DNA of 64,000 nt from Bacillus paramycoides (GCF_001884235.1 NZ_MAOI01000123.1:186001-250000); one strand, 5' to 3'. Shown: positions 23,826 through 33,528, numbered from the stretch's first letter. The notes: generated by a model not told the origin, from the letters alone. Program-made: numbers and translations.

Positions 23826-23976
23826 TTTTACCTTTAGATTTCACTGTCACTGATTCACAAGGTGTATAATAAATTTGCGGTGTTGCCTTATCAACAAACA
23901 TCATAAACGTAATGAATCCAATAATAAAGAAAATAAATAGCGTTAATAAAATAGCACCTATCGTTAAAAGTATCAT
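23806..23976 (-). CDS. Small single-pass membrane protein, 56 aa
   Basis: 56 residues: an N-terminal helix (ILLTIGAILLTLFIFFIIGF continuing to FMMFVDK), then KATPQIYYTPCESVTVKSKG and a basic tail KNRRKKS. GGGGTGGTG precedes the ATG and a terminator overlaps the stop. Both support a real gene. No family is recognised. Confidence 0.6.
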   Translation of the reverse strand: MILLTIGAILLTLFIFFIIGFITFMMFVDKATPQIYYTPCESVTVKSKGKNRRKKS

Positions 23977-24038
23977 AACACCACCCCTATATGCTTCATG
24001 TTATTACACTGTTCGCCATTATATGAATGGAATCCTTG

Positions 24039-24350
24039 TTAGAAAAAGAAACGTAACAAAATAATCACAATGACTCCTGTTAATACGGTTCCTAATAAAC
24101 TACGAGTATATATCGCTACGAAAAAAGTCGGAATTGCCGCAATGATATAATCCCACTGCACCGTCTCGTGCATAAATAATACTTGCGCTAAAAGTGCTGC
24201 TAATATCGCAATTGGTATGTAATTTAACCATTTCAAACCCCAGTCTGGAATTTGTAGTTTACTAAATACGAGTAGAGGTAAAATACGTGGTACGAGTGTG
24301 ACAGCTCCTGCCGCAATTAAAAGTAATAATATATCCAATCTTATTTCCAT
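24039..24350 (-). CDS. azlD: AzlD-type branched-chain amino acid exporter, small subunit
   Basis: 103 residues with four helices and the conserved TLVPRILPLLVFSK segment near residue 19, typical of AzlD. With AzlC it forms an exporter of branched-chain amino acids (and toxic analogues such as azaleucine). It overlaps azlC by 10 bases, so synthesis is coupled. It is the last gene of a three-gene operon with azlC and a TrmB regulator. Confidence 0.9.
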   Translation of the reverse strand: MEIRLDILLLLIAAGAVTLVPRILPLLVFSKLQIPDWGLKWLNYIPIAILAALLAQVLFMHETVQWDYIIAAIPTFFVAIYTRSLLGTVLTGVIVIILLRFFF

Positions 24351-25066
24351 TTTTCAATCACCACCCCAATTGTCGCAGCTAACAGCGTTGCGATAATAAC
24401 TGCTATACTATCTGGCATAAACAAGTGTGAAACGTATGCAATAATAATAGCTACAATTGCAACAGTAAGATGAATTGCTAGTTTCGGTTTACTACTTATT
24501 AGCTGAAGAACAAATAATCCGATAAACATTGCTGGTAATGCATAATCCATCCCGTACGTATGAGGATCTGGTATCCATTCACCAAAGAGCCCGCCGATAA
24601 TTGTAGCGATAATCCAATTTAAATATGCTGTTACGTTTAGTCCCAGCATCCACCTTTCACCTAAATAGCCTTTTTGCGCTGCGTGCTGCACTGCAACACC
24701 GAAAGTTTCATCAGTAATTTGCGAACCGATTATTAAGTTTTTAAATAGAGGAATTTTCGTGAAATAGGGTGCAAGCGCAGCGCTCATTAATAAGTGGCGT
24801 AGATTAACAAAAAATACTGTAAAAATGATTGCTGAAGTAGGTGCACCGGCTGCATACATACCTGCTAATATGAATTGAGCAGAACCTGCATAAATTAATG
24901 TGGACATAAAAGCAATTTCTATAACGGAGAAACCGGCTGTCTTTGCAATAACCCCCGCTGCTATACCAATGCTTAAATATCCAAATACAGTTGGTAAACA
25001 ATCCTTTACGCCTTGTTGAAATGTATCATCGCTCTGCAATGTTATATGTGCCTGAGCTTTATTCAC
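24341..25066 (-). CDS. azlC: AzlC-type branched-chain amino acid exporter, large subunit
   Basis: 241 residues, multiple helices. The N-terminal part QGVKDCLPTVFGYLSIGIAA and STLIYAGSAQFILAGMYAAG are AzlC hallmarks, as is FFVNLRHLLMSAALAPYF. It is the main subunit of the AzlCD exporter in the cytoplasmic membrane. It overlaps the regulator gene upstream by 8 bases and azlD downstream by 10, a tightly coupled operon. Confidence 0.92.
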   Translation of the reverse strand: MNKAQAHITLQSDDTFQQGVKDCLPTVFGYLSIGIAAGVIAKTAGFSVIEIAFMSTLIYAGSAQFILAGMYAAGAPTSAIIFTVFFVNLRHLLMSAALAPYFTKIPLFKNLIIGSQITDETFGVAVQHAAQKGYLGERWMLGLNVTAYLNWIIATIIGGLFGEWIPDPHTYGMDYALPAMFIGLFVLQLISSKPKLAIHLTVAIVAIIIAYVSHLFMPDSIAVIIATLLAATIGVVIEKWK

Positions 25067-25895
25067 CTTTTTCTCCCTCCATTTCTTCCATACTACGTTT
25101 TCCTGTTACAACATGAACTAAATCTATATTTTCTCGCCATAACGTATCTAATTTATCAGCACCAAACTCTTTCGTAATTTCTTCCACCATAATATCGTGC
25201 CGAACATACTCTGTAGCAACGAGAACTAAAGCTGGATCATATGTTGTAACTGCCCATGAAGTGCTATCATTTGAAAAGTTAGCAATTAAAACTTCTTCTC
25301 CATCACGCGCGATAACAGTTAAATGACCACCCATTCTCTTTTCAACAACGTGAGGCGTCATATAATTATGATGAAATGTCGCTCCTATTTTTGTTTTCGG
25401 AGCACCAAATAAGATTGAAAATATATGTACTCCTTCCGCTTCCTTTTTATGAATAAACGGTTCAATCTCATGCACTTGATCTTCCCATACAGAAATCCAT
25501 AACTCTTCCTTCGCCCTATTAATTATATTGCATATTTCTTTCAAAACACGGTCATTTGAGCGAATATGCGAAATTACATCTATTTGTCGCTCTTGCTCCA
25601 AACAATTTAATTTTTCATCTAAAAATTCAAAGGATCTTTCAAAGTCTTTTCGTATTCGATCCATTAATTCAGTAGCTGCTACAGGTACGTATTTCACTGG
25701 TTCAGAAGGAACTAAATGCACTGCACCTTTATCCATCAACTTACCGAGTACCTCATAAATCATTGAACGGGGTACTCCTGTTTGCTTACTAACTTCATAA
25801 CCTGTTGCTGGATAATGCTTTAATAGGCCAATATATGCTTTACATTCATATTGAGAAAAACCTAGCTTTTGTAATTCCTTTATAATTTCATCCAT
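25059..25895 (-). CDS. TrmB-family transcriptional regulator
   Basis: 278 residues. The N-terminal winged helix (LGFSQYECKAYIGLLKHYPA, GYEVSKQTGVPRSMIYEVLG, about residues 10-65) is the TrmB DNA-binding domain. A coiled-coil linker follows, then a C-terminal ligand domain with the phospholipase-D-like fold (ELWISVWEDQ, GGHLTVIARDGEEVLIANFS). It heads the azlCD operon and probably responds to an amino acid or related effector. A 24-bp imperfect palindrome upstream (25941-25964) may be its site. Confidence 0.88.
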   Translation of the reverse strand: MDEIIKELQKLGFSQYECKAYIGLLKHYPATGYEVSKQTGVPRSMIYEVLGKLMDKGAVHLVPSEPVKYVPVAATELMDRIRKDFERSFEFLDEKLNCLEQERQIDVISHIRSNDRVLKEICNIINRAKEELWISVWEDQVHEIEPFIHKKEAEGVHIFSILFGAPKTKIGATFHHNYMTPHVVEKRMGGHLTVIARDGEEVLIANFSNDSTSWAVTTYDPALVLVATEYVRHDIMVEEITKEFGADKLDTLWRENIDLVHVVTGKRSMEEMEGEKGE

Positions 25896-25940
25896 TGGTA
25901 ATCCCTCACAATCTATATAGCTCTATACTTCACTTCCCAA

Positions 25941-25964
25941 TAGTAGTTATTACTATAGCTACTA
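25941..25964. promoter_or_regulatory. Imperfect palindrome upstream of the TrmB gene
   Basis: The arms TAGTAG-n-TAT and ATA-n-CTACTA flank a 4-base centre, giving 18 matched positions of 24. It lies about 50 bases before the regulator start and is a candidate operator. Confidence 0.4.
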
Positions 25965-26042
25965 ATATAAAAAAGAAATCTCATACAGTCAACTGATAAT
26001 TCTGAATTTTTAACCGTAACTTATTTTTACTCATAAAAGAAA

Positions 26043-26062
26043 GACTCCCGCTATCGGGAGTC
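26043..26062 (-). terminator. Terminator at the end of the flagellar operon
   Basis: GACTCCCG and CGGGAGTC form an 8-bp stem with a 4-nt loop. On the minus strand it is followed by TTTCTTTTATG, directly after the stop of the last flagellar gene. Confidence 0.85.
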
Positions 26063-26064
26063 CC

Positions 26065-26838
26065 TTATCTCAATATTTCATTCGCTTCTTTTTCGTAAAT
26101 TTTATCAAATGAGGTCATAAGACGCTGCGATGCTTGAATCATTTTTTGATTCGTCATTAAATCTGCCATTTCTTTCGTCATATCTACATTTGAATTTTCT
26201 AGCATATGATTACGTACTGCCCCTGTTCCGTTCGGTAAATCAGCAACATTTCCTTCAGCTAGTGTAAAGCTTTTATTTTCACGTTGCAAAAGGCGAGCGT
26301 TCGCTTCTGCATCTACTGTTTTCGTTTGCAAGCGGGCAATACTATTTTGTGTTACTTCATCGTATAATGTGCCGTCTGCTTGTACAGCCACCTTTGCTCC
26401 TTCTGGAATACGAATACGTTCATTATTCTCACCCATAACGAAAGCGCCAGATGCTGTTTGTAAATAACGGTCGCTATTCACTGTAAAGTTTCCATCTCTC
26501 GTTAAAAATGTTTCAGCATTTTTTGAAGTAACGAAAAATGCTGATGTGCCTGCTGCACCGTCATCTATAAAGAAATCTGTAGGGCTATTTGTAATTTGTA
26601 CATTTCCTTGCGCTAAATTCACATGACTCGCAGCTGGTACGACAGCGTAATCGACCGAACCGATATTTGTCGTAGCTCCATCTCCACGGCGATATGCGTC
26701 TTGCACATCAAATACTTTAGAAGTCATATTTTCTGCTTTAAATCCTGTTGTTTGGGCATTTGCGACGTTATTCGCATGAACATTTAAACGTTGCATGTAA
26801 TTCATCATACCCATAGAACCTATATAAAGACCGTTCAT
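26065..26838 (-). CDS. flgG: Flagellar rod protein FlgG (FlgF/FlgG type)
   Basis: 257 residues. The N-terminal rod motif NVHANNVANAQTTGFKAENM and the C-terminal ENSNVDMTKEMADLMTNQKM with a terminal QASQRLMTSFDKIYEKEANEI helix are the shared D0 signatures of rod and hook proteins. The length fits the FlgF/FlgG rod proteins rather than the hook. It assembles outside the membrane after export. It is the last gene of the operon. FlgF and FlgG cannot be separated by eye. Confidence 0.85.
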   Translation of the reverse strand: MNGLYIGSMGMMNYMQRLNVHANNVANAQTTGFKAENMTSKVFDVQDAYRRGDGATTNIGSVDYAVVPAASHVNLAQGNVQITNSPTDFFIDDGAAGTSAFFVTSKNAETFLTRDGNFTVNSDRYLQTASGAFVMGENNERIRIPEGAKVAVQADGTLYDEVTQNSIARLQTKTVDAEANARLLQRENKSFTLAEGNVADLPNGTGAVRNHMLENSNVDMTKEMADLMTNQKMIQASQRLMTSFDKIYEKEANEILR

Positions 26839-26846
26839 ACTCGTTT

Positions 26847-26868
26847 GAATAAGGCAAGTGCCTTATTC
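26847..26868. other. Intercistronic hairpin between flhF and flgG
   Basis: GAATAAGGC and GCCTTATTC form a 9-bp perfect stem with a 4-base loop in the 43-base gap. No T-run follows on the minus strand, so it is more likely a processing or stability element than a full terminator. Confidence 0.5.
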
Positions 26869-26881
26869 TTCACCTCTTTTC

Positions 26882-28192
26882 TTACGATGTTTGTAACATT
26901 TGTTTCGCTAAATGTTCAGCTGTAGCGATATGTATATGTTGCTTCACATCTTGTCCATCTGTCATTAATACAATTGGAGCTGATGATACAGCTGGAATTT
27001 TCAACAACTCACCACTACTTGCTGTTTCATCAAATTTCGTAAATACGATACCATCAATATGAATATCTTTAAAGTTCGTAATGATTTCAATCATATCTTT
27101 ACTTTTCATAGAAGCTGATAGCGTTAAACAAATATAATCTGGCTCTACTTGACCCATCGTCTCGATCATTTCTTCAACCGTTTCTGACGTACGATAATTT
27201 TTTCCGGCTGTATCAATTAAAATATAATCGACGCGCGCTTCTTCTTTAAAATAAGTAAGCGCCCGTGTCATTGCGGATTCATCTCGCACAGCAATTACTT
27301 CTGATCCGATTGTTTTTACGTAATCTTGTAATTGCTGCACTGTCCCAATGCGAGAGTGGTCTGTTGTAATAAAACCAACCGTTTTTTTCTTCCCATGAAA
27401 CTGCCATGCCATTTTCGCGAGTGTCGTCGTTTTTCCGACTCCAGTTGGACCGATTAATGCAATTGTTTGTACCTCTTTTTCAAATACGTTTTCCGTATTG
27501 AAATGAGATCTCATATCTTCCAATATGTATCCGATCACTTCTTCTTCCGTAATCATCGTTGCACTCTCAAACTTCACTTTTAACTTTTCAGCATATGCAT
27601 GAATAAAATATTGTTCCACATCATTTTGCTCTAACATCCGAATTACTTTTTGAATAATAAACGGTACAGATTCCTGCTTTTCGTTTTTTATAGCTACCTC
27701 TTCTTTCTTTACAGGAATGGCTTGTTTCACAGCAGGTTGTTTTTTCGTTACTTTCGTCTCCTCCGTATGTTTCACAACGACGATTCCTTTTTCAAACAGT
27801 TGTAATAGTTTCTCTTTTTTTCTTGCCCATTCTTCACTATTTCCTGTTTGCATCGCCGCGTATGACATAGGAGTCGTTACGTTTTCTAAATTGTGTAGTA
27901 CTGATTGAATTCCATTCGCCTTCACGATTTCTTCTGAAGGCTCACCTACAACATCCATTAATTGTTCATGAAATTGAGCTAGGCCTTCGTTACTTTCTTC
28001 CTGTTTATCTTCAGGAAAAGCGACTAACATTTCATAATTCTTTTTCCAGAAAAACGGGATGTTTCGTTTTACACTTTCATCGACAACGTAGTAATAATCT
28101 GTACCATATTGGTCAAATAATTTTCGATACAATTCATTTTTCGAAGCTGCTTTTATTCGCATTAACGCTTCTTTTTTTTCTGTACTTTCCAT
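26882..28192 (-). CDS. flhF: Flagellar SRP-like GTPase FlhF
   Basis: 436 residues. A variable N-terminal part precedes the SRP-type NG GTPase domain (about residues 240-430): ALIGPTGVGKTTTLAKMAW is the P-loop, DYILIDTAGKNYR is G3 and VFTKFDETASSG is G4/G5. FlhF sets the site and number of flagella at the membrane. The start at 28192 (MESTEKKEALMRIK) is preceded by GGGGGTGAAGTA. A shorter start at MRIKAAS would match the usual family N-terminus but has only AAGAAG nearby. Confidence 0.92.
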   Translation of the reverse strand: MESTEKKEALMRIKAASKNELYRKLFDQYGTDYYYVVDESVKRNIPFFWKKNYEMLVAFPEDKQEESNEGLAQFHEQLMDVVGEPSEEIVKANGIQSVLHNLENVTTPMSYAAMQTGNSEEWARKKEKLLQLFEKGIVVVKHTEETKVTKKQPAVKQAIPVKKEEVAIKNEKQESVPFIIQKVIRMLEQNDVEQYFIHAYAEKLKVKFESATMITEEEVIGYILEDMRSHFNTENVFEKEVQTIALIGPTGVGKTTTLAKMAWQFHGKKKTVGFITTDHSRIGTVQQLQDYVKTIGSEVIAVRDESAMTRALTYFKEEARVDYILIDTAGKNYRTSETVEEMIETMGQVEPDYICLTLSASMKSKDMIEIITNFKDIHIDGIVFTKFDETASSGELLKIPAVSSAPIVLMTDGQDVKQHIHIATAEHLAKQMLQTS

Positions 28193-28206
28193 TACTTCAC
28201 CCCCTA

Positions 28207-30273
28207 CTATTCAATATAAGCAATTTGATCTACAACAATTTCTGGTGCTAATTCACTAATACATAATACTTTAGCTTCTATTTGATAACGTTCAAGAAGT
28301 CTCACAATCGCAAATCTGAAATCTTTTCTGCGCGTTAATAATACTGGCTCTCTTCCCATTAAACGAGCCTGTTTGAAAACGCGCTGTACTTGCTCTACTA
28401 CTCGCGTTTCTAAATCCAAATCCCAGTTTAATAAGTAACCTTGATATGAATTATTAACAACATCTGCATCTAACTCGATTGAATCGGAGAATAGCGCCGC
28501 ATAAATTTTTCCGTCAGGATTTTTCGCACTCTCACAAATAACTTTTGAAATACATTCACGAACAAATGATGTTACGCCATCAACATGGTTTTGATAAATT
28601 TCTTTCCCGTCAATAATACCTTCAATAATTGTCGGTAAATCACGGATCGAAATTCCTTCTTTCAGAAGCTGCTTCACAACATTTTGTACGAGTGATAAAT
28701 CGATTTCTTTCTTCTTAATTTCTTCTAATAAAACGCCATTATCAGTTTCAAGCGAGTTAATTAAGTCTTTCACATGTTGACGCTGAATTAACTCATGAAG
28801 GTTACGTCTCACGACAACATCTAAATGTGTAATTAATATGCTAAGTGGCTCTAACACTTGATAGCCTTTCATTTGTGCATCTTGTACCATATGCTCCAAA
28901 ATCCAATATCCATCTTCGCCGAAAATTGGATCTTTCGCTGGTTCTGCATCTAAATCAGCCATTACGTTCGGTGTTTTCAGTGCTAATAAATAGCCTGATT
29001 TTAAAACACCTTCAGCCGCCTTCGCACCTTTAATACGAATAATGTAACGTCCGCGCGGTCTAAAACTCGTATTATCTTTAAAGTTAATTCCAGGAACGTT
29101 AATTCCAAGGTCAGTAATAATCGACTTCCTCATAAGAACAACTTTATCACGAGCTGTTTCTCCATTAATTTTCTGCTTTACAAGTGCCGCTAAATCTAAT
29201 CCGAGCTCTACGATAATTGGATATTTATCTGTAAAGACTCCGAATGAATCTTCCACTTGTTGCAGTTGCTCTTCATCACCTTGAATCATTTCTAATTCTT
29301 TTTGAAGCTCGTCTTCTTTTTCTTTCTTTATTCGTTTTTTATTACGAACTCCTAAGAATATAATCGTGCCTCCAACGAGAGCAAATGGCAGAAATGGTAG
29401 CGGAGTAAAAATACCCATTGCGATAAATAAACCACCAAGCGCATATACAACAACTTCATGCGCTAATAACTCTTTAAAGATTCCTTCAGTTACTGTATCA
29501 GGTGAACCGTCAAATACACGCGTTACGATAATACCTGTTGAAATCGCAAGCATTAACGAACCGATTTGGTTTACAATTCCATCACCAACAGTTAACTGTG
29601 TATAATGAAGAGCCGCTTCTGCAAAGCTCATTCCTTGCTGCATCATACCAACAATTAAACCGAAAATAATGTTAACGAATAAAATGACAATCCCGAAAAT
29701 AACGTCCCCTTTAATGAACTTTCCGGCACCATCCATCGCTCCATAAAACTCTGTTTCCATATTTAATTTTTTTCGTTTTACCTGTGCGTCTTTTTCTGTA
29801 ATAATACGCTGGTTCAAGTCAGCATCGATAGACATTTGTTTCCCTGGTAAAGAATCAAGTGTAAAACGAGCTGCAACTTCAGCTGTACGAGACGCACCGT
29901 TTGCAACGATAAACTGGAATATGATTAATACTGTAAAAATAACGATACCAATTAATAAGTTTCCGCCAATTACGAACTGACCGAACTCTTCAATAACATG
30001 ACCAGCATTTCCGTCTGTTAAAATCGCCCGCGTCGTCGAAACGTTAATCGATACGCGGAAAATCCCGATTAATAACAACATCGTCGGAAATGACTTTAAT
30101 TCATCCCACTCGTTAATACTTGTCGCTCGCATATAAATAAGCACTGACATACTTAATAGAAAAACGATAATGATATCAAGTATAAATGGTGGAAGTGGAA
30201 TTAAGAGCGCCACAACGAATGACGCTGCTAAAAAGATAGAAAAATAGGTTCTTGCAGAATCTATCTTAAACAC
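28207..30273 (-). CDS. flhA: Flagellar export gate protein FlhA
   Basis: 688 residues from a GTG start (GGAGGAGATCTCTT upstream). Eight N-terminal transmembrane helices include the FHIPEP-type region (ATSINEWDELKSFPTMLLLI, VSTTRAILTDGNAGHVIEEF, FTLDSLPGKQMSIDADLNQR). The large cytoplasmic domain follows from about residue 340. FlhA is the main export gate ring subunit that couples proton flow to export. It lies between flhB and flhF in the usual order. Confidence 0.96.
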   Translation of the reverse strand: MFKIDSARTYFSIFLAASFVVALLIPLPPFILDIIIVFLLSMSVLIYMRATSINEWDELKSFPTMLLLIGIFRVSINVSTTRAILTDGNAGHVIEEFGQFVIGGNLLIGIVIFTVLIIFQFIVANGASRTAEVAARFTLDSLPGKQMSIDADLNQRIITEKDAQVKRKKLNMETEFYGAMDGAGKFIKGDVIFGIVILFVNIIFGLIVGMMQQGMSFAEAALHYTQLTVGDGIVNQIGSLMLAISTGIIVTRVFDGSPDTVTEGIFKELLAHEVVVYALGGLFIAMGIFTPLPFLPFALVGGTIIFLGVRNKKRIKKEKEDELQKELEMIQGDEEQLQQVEDSFGVFTDKYPIIVELGLDLAALVKQKINGETARDKVVLMRKSIITDLGINVPGINFKDNTSFRPRGRYIIRIKGAKAAEGVLKSGYLLALKTPNVMADLDAEPAKDPIFGEDGYWILEHMVQDAQMKGYQVLEPLSILITHLDVVVRRNLHELIQRQHVKDLINSLETDNGVLLEEIKKKEIDLSLVQNVVKQLLKEGISIRDLPTIIEGIIDGKEIYQNHVDGVTSFVRECISKVICESAKNPDGKIYAALFSDSIELDADVVNNSYQGYLLNWDLDLETRVVEQVQRVFKQARLMGREPVLLTRRKDFRFAIVRLLERYQIEAKVLCISELAPEIVVDQIAYIE

Positions 30274-30297
30274 AAGAGATCTCCTCCAACCGCGCTA

Positions 30298-31344
30298 TTA
30301 TACTTCAAGTTCGTTCGTTTGAATTAAATAGCGCATAACTTCAATTACAGCTACATATAAATCTTCTGGAATCGTCTCGTCTTCCTCGACTTGATAATAT
30401 AAAGAACGAGCGAGCGGACGATTTTCCACCATTGGTATTTCTTGTTCACGGGCAAGCGTTCGTATATATAATGCGAGCTCATCTTCCCCTTTTGCAACGA
30501 CAATAGGCGCCGCATCAATGTGTTTATTGTAACGAAGCACAACCGAGATGTGCGTCGGGTTATTCACAATAAACGTTGCTCCATCCATCTTCTTCGCAAT
30601 TGTTCCTTGCAAAATAGCATGCATAAAGTTTTTTCGTTTCCCCTTTACTTGCGGGTCCCCTTCATTATCTTTATGCTCTTGTTTTACTTCTTCTTTTTTC
30701 ATCTTAATATCTTGTTCGTACTCCCATCTTTGATAAATGAAATCAATTATAGAAAGAACGATTAAAATAATTAAAATAGCTAAAAAGATAAATTTAATTT
30801 GGCTAATAATTTCAGTAAGTGACGCTGTCCAGTTAAATCCAATCATACTAACAATCTTCTCTAAATTCTTTTTAAAGAGAACGTACGAAACGTAACCGAT
30901 TAACCCCATATAAAACAGTGATTTCAAAATATCTACTAAACTTTTACGACTAAACAATCTCGTAAAATAGTTTTTTGGATTAATACGTGACGCTTTCGGC
31001 TTAATTACTTTAGAAGAAAATAAGAAACCGACTTGAATCATATAATTGAATAAATGAAAAGCGTATACGAGTATTAATATAGGAGCTGATACTTTCAGAA
31101 GTAAAATGCCCATTAAATAAAAATACTCGGTCGAATCTGTATTTTTCCCAATTTGATCAAACAGAACCGCTACGGAATTCGCAATCTCATAACCGAGCCA
31201 ATCTCCGAAAAAGTAAACGACAACTGCTAATACGAGAATGGAAAATAAGTTATTTAAATCTTTACTCCGGGCGATATTCCCTTCTTCACGCGATTTTTTA
31301 CGCTTCTGTGGGGTGGCCTTTTCTGTTTTATTATCCTTTGCCAT
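30298..31344 (-). CDS. flhB: Flagellar export protein FlhB
   Basis: 348 residues. The N-terminus KTEKATPQKRKKSREEGN is the classic FlhB head, followed by four helices and a cytoplasmic domain with the autocleavage motif NPTH (in FIVNNPTHISVVLRY, about residue 264). FlhB switches export from hook to filament substrates after cleavage. It follows fliR by about 10 bases. Confidence 0.96.
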   Translation of the reverse strand: MAKDNKTEKATPQKRKKSREEGNIARSKDLNNLFSILVLAVVVYFFGDWLGYEIANSVAVLFDQIGKNTDSTEYFYLMGILLLKVSAPILILVYAFHLFNYMIQVGFLFSSKVIKPKASRINPKNYFTRLFSRKSLVDILKSLFYMGLIGYVSYVLFKKNLEKIVSMIGFNWTASLTEIISQIKFIFLAILIILIVLSIIDFIYQRWEYEQDIKMKKEEVKQEHKDNEGDPQVKGKRKNFMHAILQGTIAKKMDGATFIVNNPTHISVVLRYNKHIDAAPIVVAKGEDELALYIRTLAREQEIPMVENRPLARSLYYQVEEDETIPEDLYVAVIEVMRYLIQTNELEV

Positions 31345-31354
31345 GCGCGTCCCC

Positions 31355-32116
31355 CTACTTCGTTAAGAAAAAGTTAAATAGTTTCGTATATTCTTCAAGT
31401 AATACGTCTGTCATATTTTTAAACACATAACCGAGCATCGGTACACTCATCGCAATAAACAAAATACCGCACGTAATTTTAATAACGTACGCATTCATAA
31501 AAACGTTTAACTGTGGTGCATTTTTTGCGATTAAAATAAGGACGAAGTTAATGATGAATAAACTGCCCATAAGAGGTAAAGCAATTTCAACTGCTGATGT
31601 AATCGCAAATAATAACGTTGCGAGTAGACTATCTAAAAAACTAGTCGTCAACAATTTTGAAATCGCCTCTGTATATTGAAACGACTTTAAAATCGTGGCA
31701 ACGAAATAGTTAATGCCGCCAAGTGAAATAAAAATAATGAGAAAAAATATATCAAAAATTGTTGATAGTAAAGTAGACTGTGATCCTGCATTTACATCAA
31801 ACAAACTTGCCTGTGATAAACCGATATCAAAGTCCAAAATATGCCCTGCCATTTTCGGAATGTTCCACAGCATCTCGACAATTTTTGAAAGTGATAATCC
31901 AATTACAATTTGCGTTCCTGCATAAGCAGCTACATCCCAAACTGTCTTTATGTGGGAGACATCAACTTGATCGGCAACTGTAATCGAAAGACCGAGCCCA
32001 AATGTAACCTTTGCCATCGCCGGAATCGATCGTCCTGAGAAAAACGGTAAAAAATATAAAAATGAAGTAATGCGGCAAAACGCAAAAAACGTCGCCGCCC
32101 ATAATTCCATATTCAT
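31355..32116 (-). CDS. fliR: Flagellar export protein FliR
   Basis: 253 residues, strongly hydrophobic with about six helices, starting MNMELWAATFFAFCRITSFL. SGRSIPAMAKVTFGLGLSI is the conserved FliR loop after the first helices (R..P...K...). It is part of the FliPQR core of the export gate. Position between fliQ and flhB confirms the call. Confidence 0.94.
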   Translation of the reverse strand: MNMELWAATFFAFCRITSFLYFLPFFSGRSIPAMAKVTFGLGLSITVADQVDVSHIKTVWDVAAYAGTQIVIGLSLSKIVEMLWNIPKMAGHILDFDIGLSQASLFDVNAGSQSTLLSTIFDIFFLIIFISLGGINYFVATILKSFQYTEAISKLLTTSFLDSLLATLLFAITSAVEIALPLMGSLFIINFVLILIAKNAPQLNVFMNAYVIKITCGILFIAMSVPMLGYVFKNMTDVLLEEYTKLFNFFLTK

Positions 32117-32131
32117 TTCAATTCACCTATC

Positions 32132-32407
32132 TTAGTACGAACGCAATAGCGATGGGATTTTATCAAATAAATCTAAAATAAGCGTCGTTAATTCTTGAAA
32201 CATCCACGGACCTAAAATGATAATAACGAGCACAATACTCGCCATTTTCGGTAAAAACGTCAGCGTTTGCTCTTGAATTTGCATCATAGCCATAATGACA
32301 GCGATAATAATAACGACAATCATACTTACACCGGCAACCGGCATTAAAATCATAACCCCTTTATAAAAAAAGGTTTGAAAAATATCTATAATTGGTGACG
32401 TATTCAT
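32132..32407 (-). CDS. fliQ: Flagellar export protein FliQ
   Basis: 91 residues with two transmembrane helices, of which the second region holds IQEQTLTFLPKMASIVLVII, the conserved FliQ segment. It is one of the four FliQ-type subunits of the export gate. Position between fliP and fliR supports the call. Confidence 0.94.
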   Translation of the reverse strand: MNTSPIIDIFQTFFYKGVMILMPVAGVSMIVVIIIAVIMAMMQIQEQTLTFLPKMASIVLVIIILGPWMFQELTTLILDLFDKIPSLLRSY

Positions 32408-32440
32408 TTATATGACTCCTATCACATAGCATCAAACGCT

Positions 32441-33199
32441 TCAGGCGACCGTTTTAAACATAATATCGACAATTTTTGTATATCCACCTAAATATACGAA
32501 AACGAGTATTTTAAATGGCAAACTTAAAATCATCGGCGGTACCATCATCATCCCAAGGTACATTAAAAGTGTACTAATAATTAAATCAATAAAAACAAAC
32601 GCTAAATAAATAAACATCCCCGTTAATAATCCTTTTTGAATTTGCGTTAACGTAAAGGATGGTACGAGCGTAAATAGTGAAAGATCTTTCATATCTTTCG
32701 GCAACTCTTCTCCGCGCACTTTCAGCATCATTTTCAAATCGTGCTTATACGTATGCTTCGACATATACTCTTTCATAATAGGAGCTGTCGTCTCCGCAGC
32801 TTGACTTACTGTTATTTTTTCTTTCGTCATCGGGTCCCACACATCACTCTTTAACTGACCAAGCACTGGCTGCATCGTAAATAGTGATAAAAATAAAGCG
32901 AGTCCAACAAGCACTTGGTTTGGTGGTAAATTCATAACACCAAGCCCTTGACGAGTAATCCCAAGAACGATCATAAAATAAGTAAAATGCGTAAATAAAA
33001 GAACGATAGAAGAAGATAATGATAGAAGGGTAACGAGTGCGAATAGTTGTACACTTGAATTACTCGTAAACTCTTTTCCATTTTCGAAATTAATAAAACC
33101 GTTCGGGGCTGCATACGCTGGATTTACAAAAACAAATGAAAAAATAATAGAAAATACGAAAATAACGGCAAATAACGATAACTGTTTCTTTATTCTCAT
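32441..33199 (-). CDS. fliP: Flagellar export protein FliP
   Basis: 252 residues. An N-terminal signal peptide (LSLFAVIFVFSIIFSFVF ending near AYAAP) precedes four helices; LGVMNLPPNQVLVGLALFLS and LMYLGMMMVPPMILSLPFKI are FliP signatures. FliP forms the pore core of the export gate. It overlaps the preceding fliO-like gene by 4 bases. Confidence 0.96.
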   Translation of the reverse strand: MRIKKQLSLFAVIFVFSIIFSFVFVNPAYAAPNGFINFENGKEFTSNSSVQLFALVTLLSLSSSIVLLFTHFTYFMIVLGITRQGLGVMNLPPNQVLVGLALFLSLFTMQPVLGQLKSDVWDPMTKEKITVSQAAETTAPIMKEYMSKHTYKHDLKMMLKVRGEELPKDMKDLSLFTLVPSFTLTQIQKGLLTGMFIYLAFVFIDLIISTLLMYLGMMMVPPMILSLPFKILVFVYLGGYTKIVDIMFKTVA

Positions 33200-33516
33200 G
33201 ATGGATCCTCTACTTTTTTCGTTTCACTCTTCACCGCGTCTTCTAGCGCTTGTTGAAACTGATTTCCTGTTCCTGTTAACTGCACAGATTGCACACCGTT
33301 ATTACTTATAACAGTAAACACTTGCTTCCCGTCCACTTCAAACAAAAAGGCACTCGTTTGATGATTTAAAAAAACGCCGTCTTTCACTTGAATATGGCCG
33401 TTTTCACCTTGCTTAAAAAACTGCTGTTTGCGCGTCTTTTTCGTCATATAATACGCACCATAACCGAGCGCACCAAACAGTAAAACGACTTGAAATAAGG
33501 TCGTCATATACGACAT
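33196..33516 (-). CDS. FliO-like flagellar assembly protein
   Basis: 106 residues: one N-terminal helix (TTLFQVVLLFGALGYGAYYM), a basic stretch (KKTRKQQF), then a small beta domain with FLFEVDGKQVFTVISNNGVQ. Size, topology and the place just before fliP fit FliO, a poorly conserved helper in FliP pore assembly. The sequence alone would not prove it. Confidence 0.6.
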   Translation of the reverse strand: MSYMTTLFQVVLLFGALGYGAYYMTKKTRKQQFFKQGENGHIQVKDGVFLNHQTSAFLFEVDGKQVFTVISNNGVQSVQLTGTGNQFQQALEDAVKSETKKVEDPS

Positions 33517-33528
33517 ATGACTCCTCCT

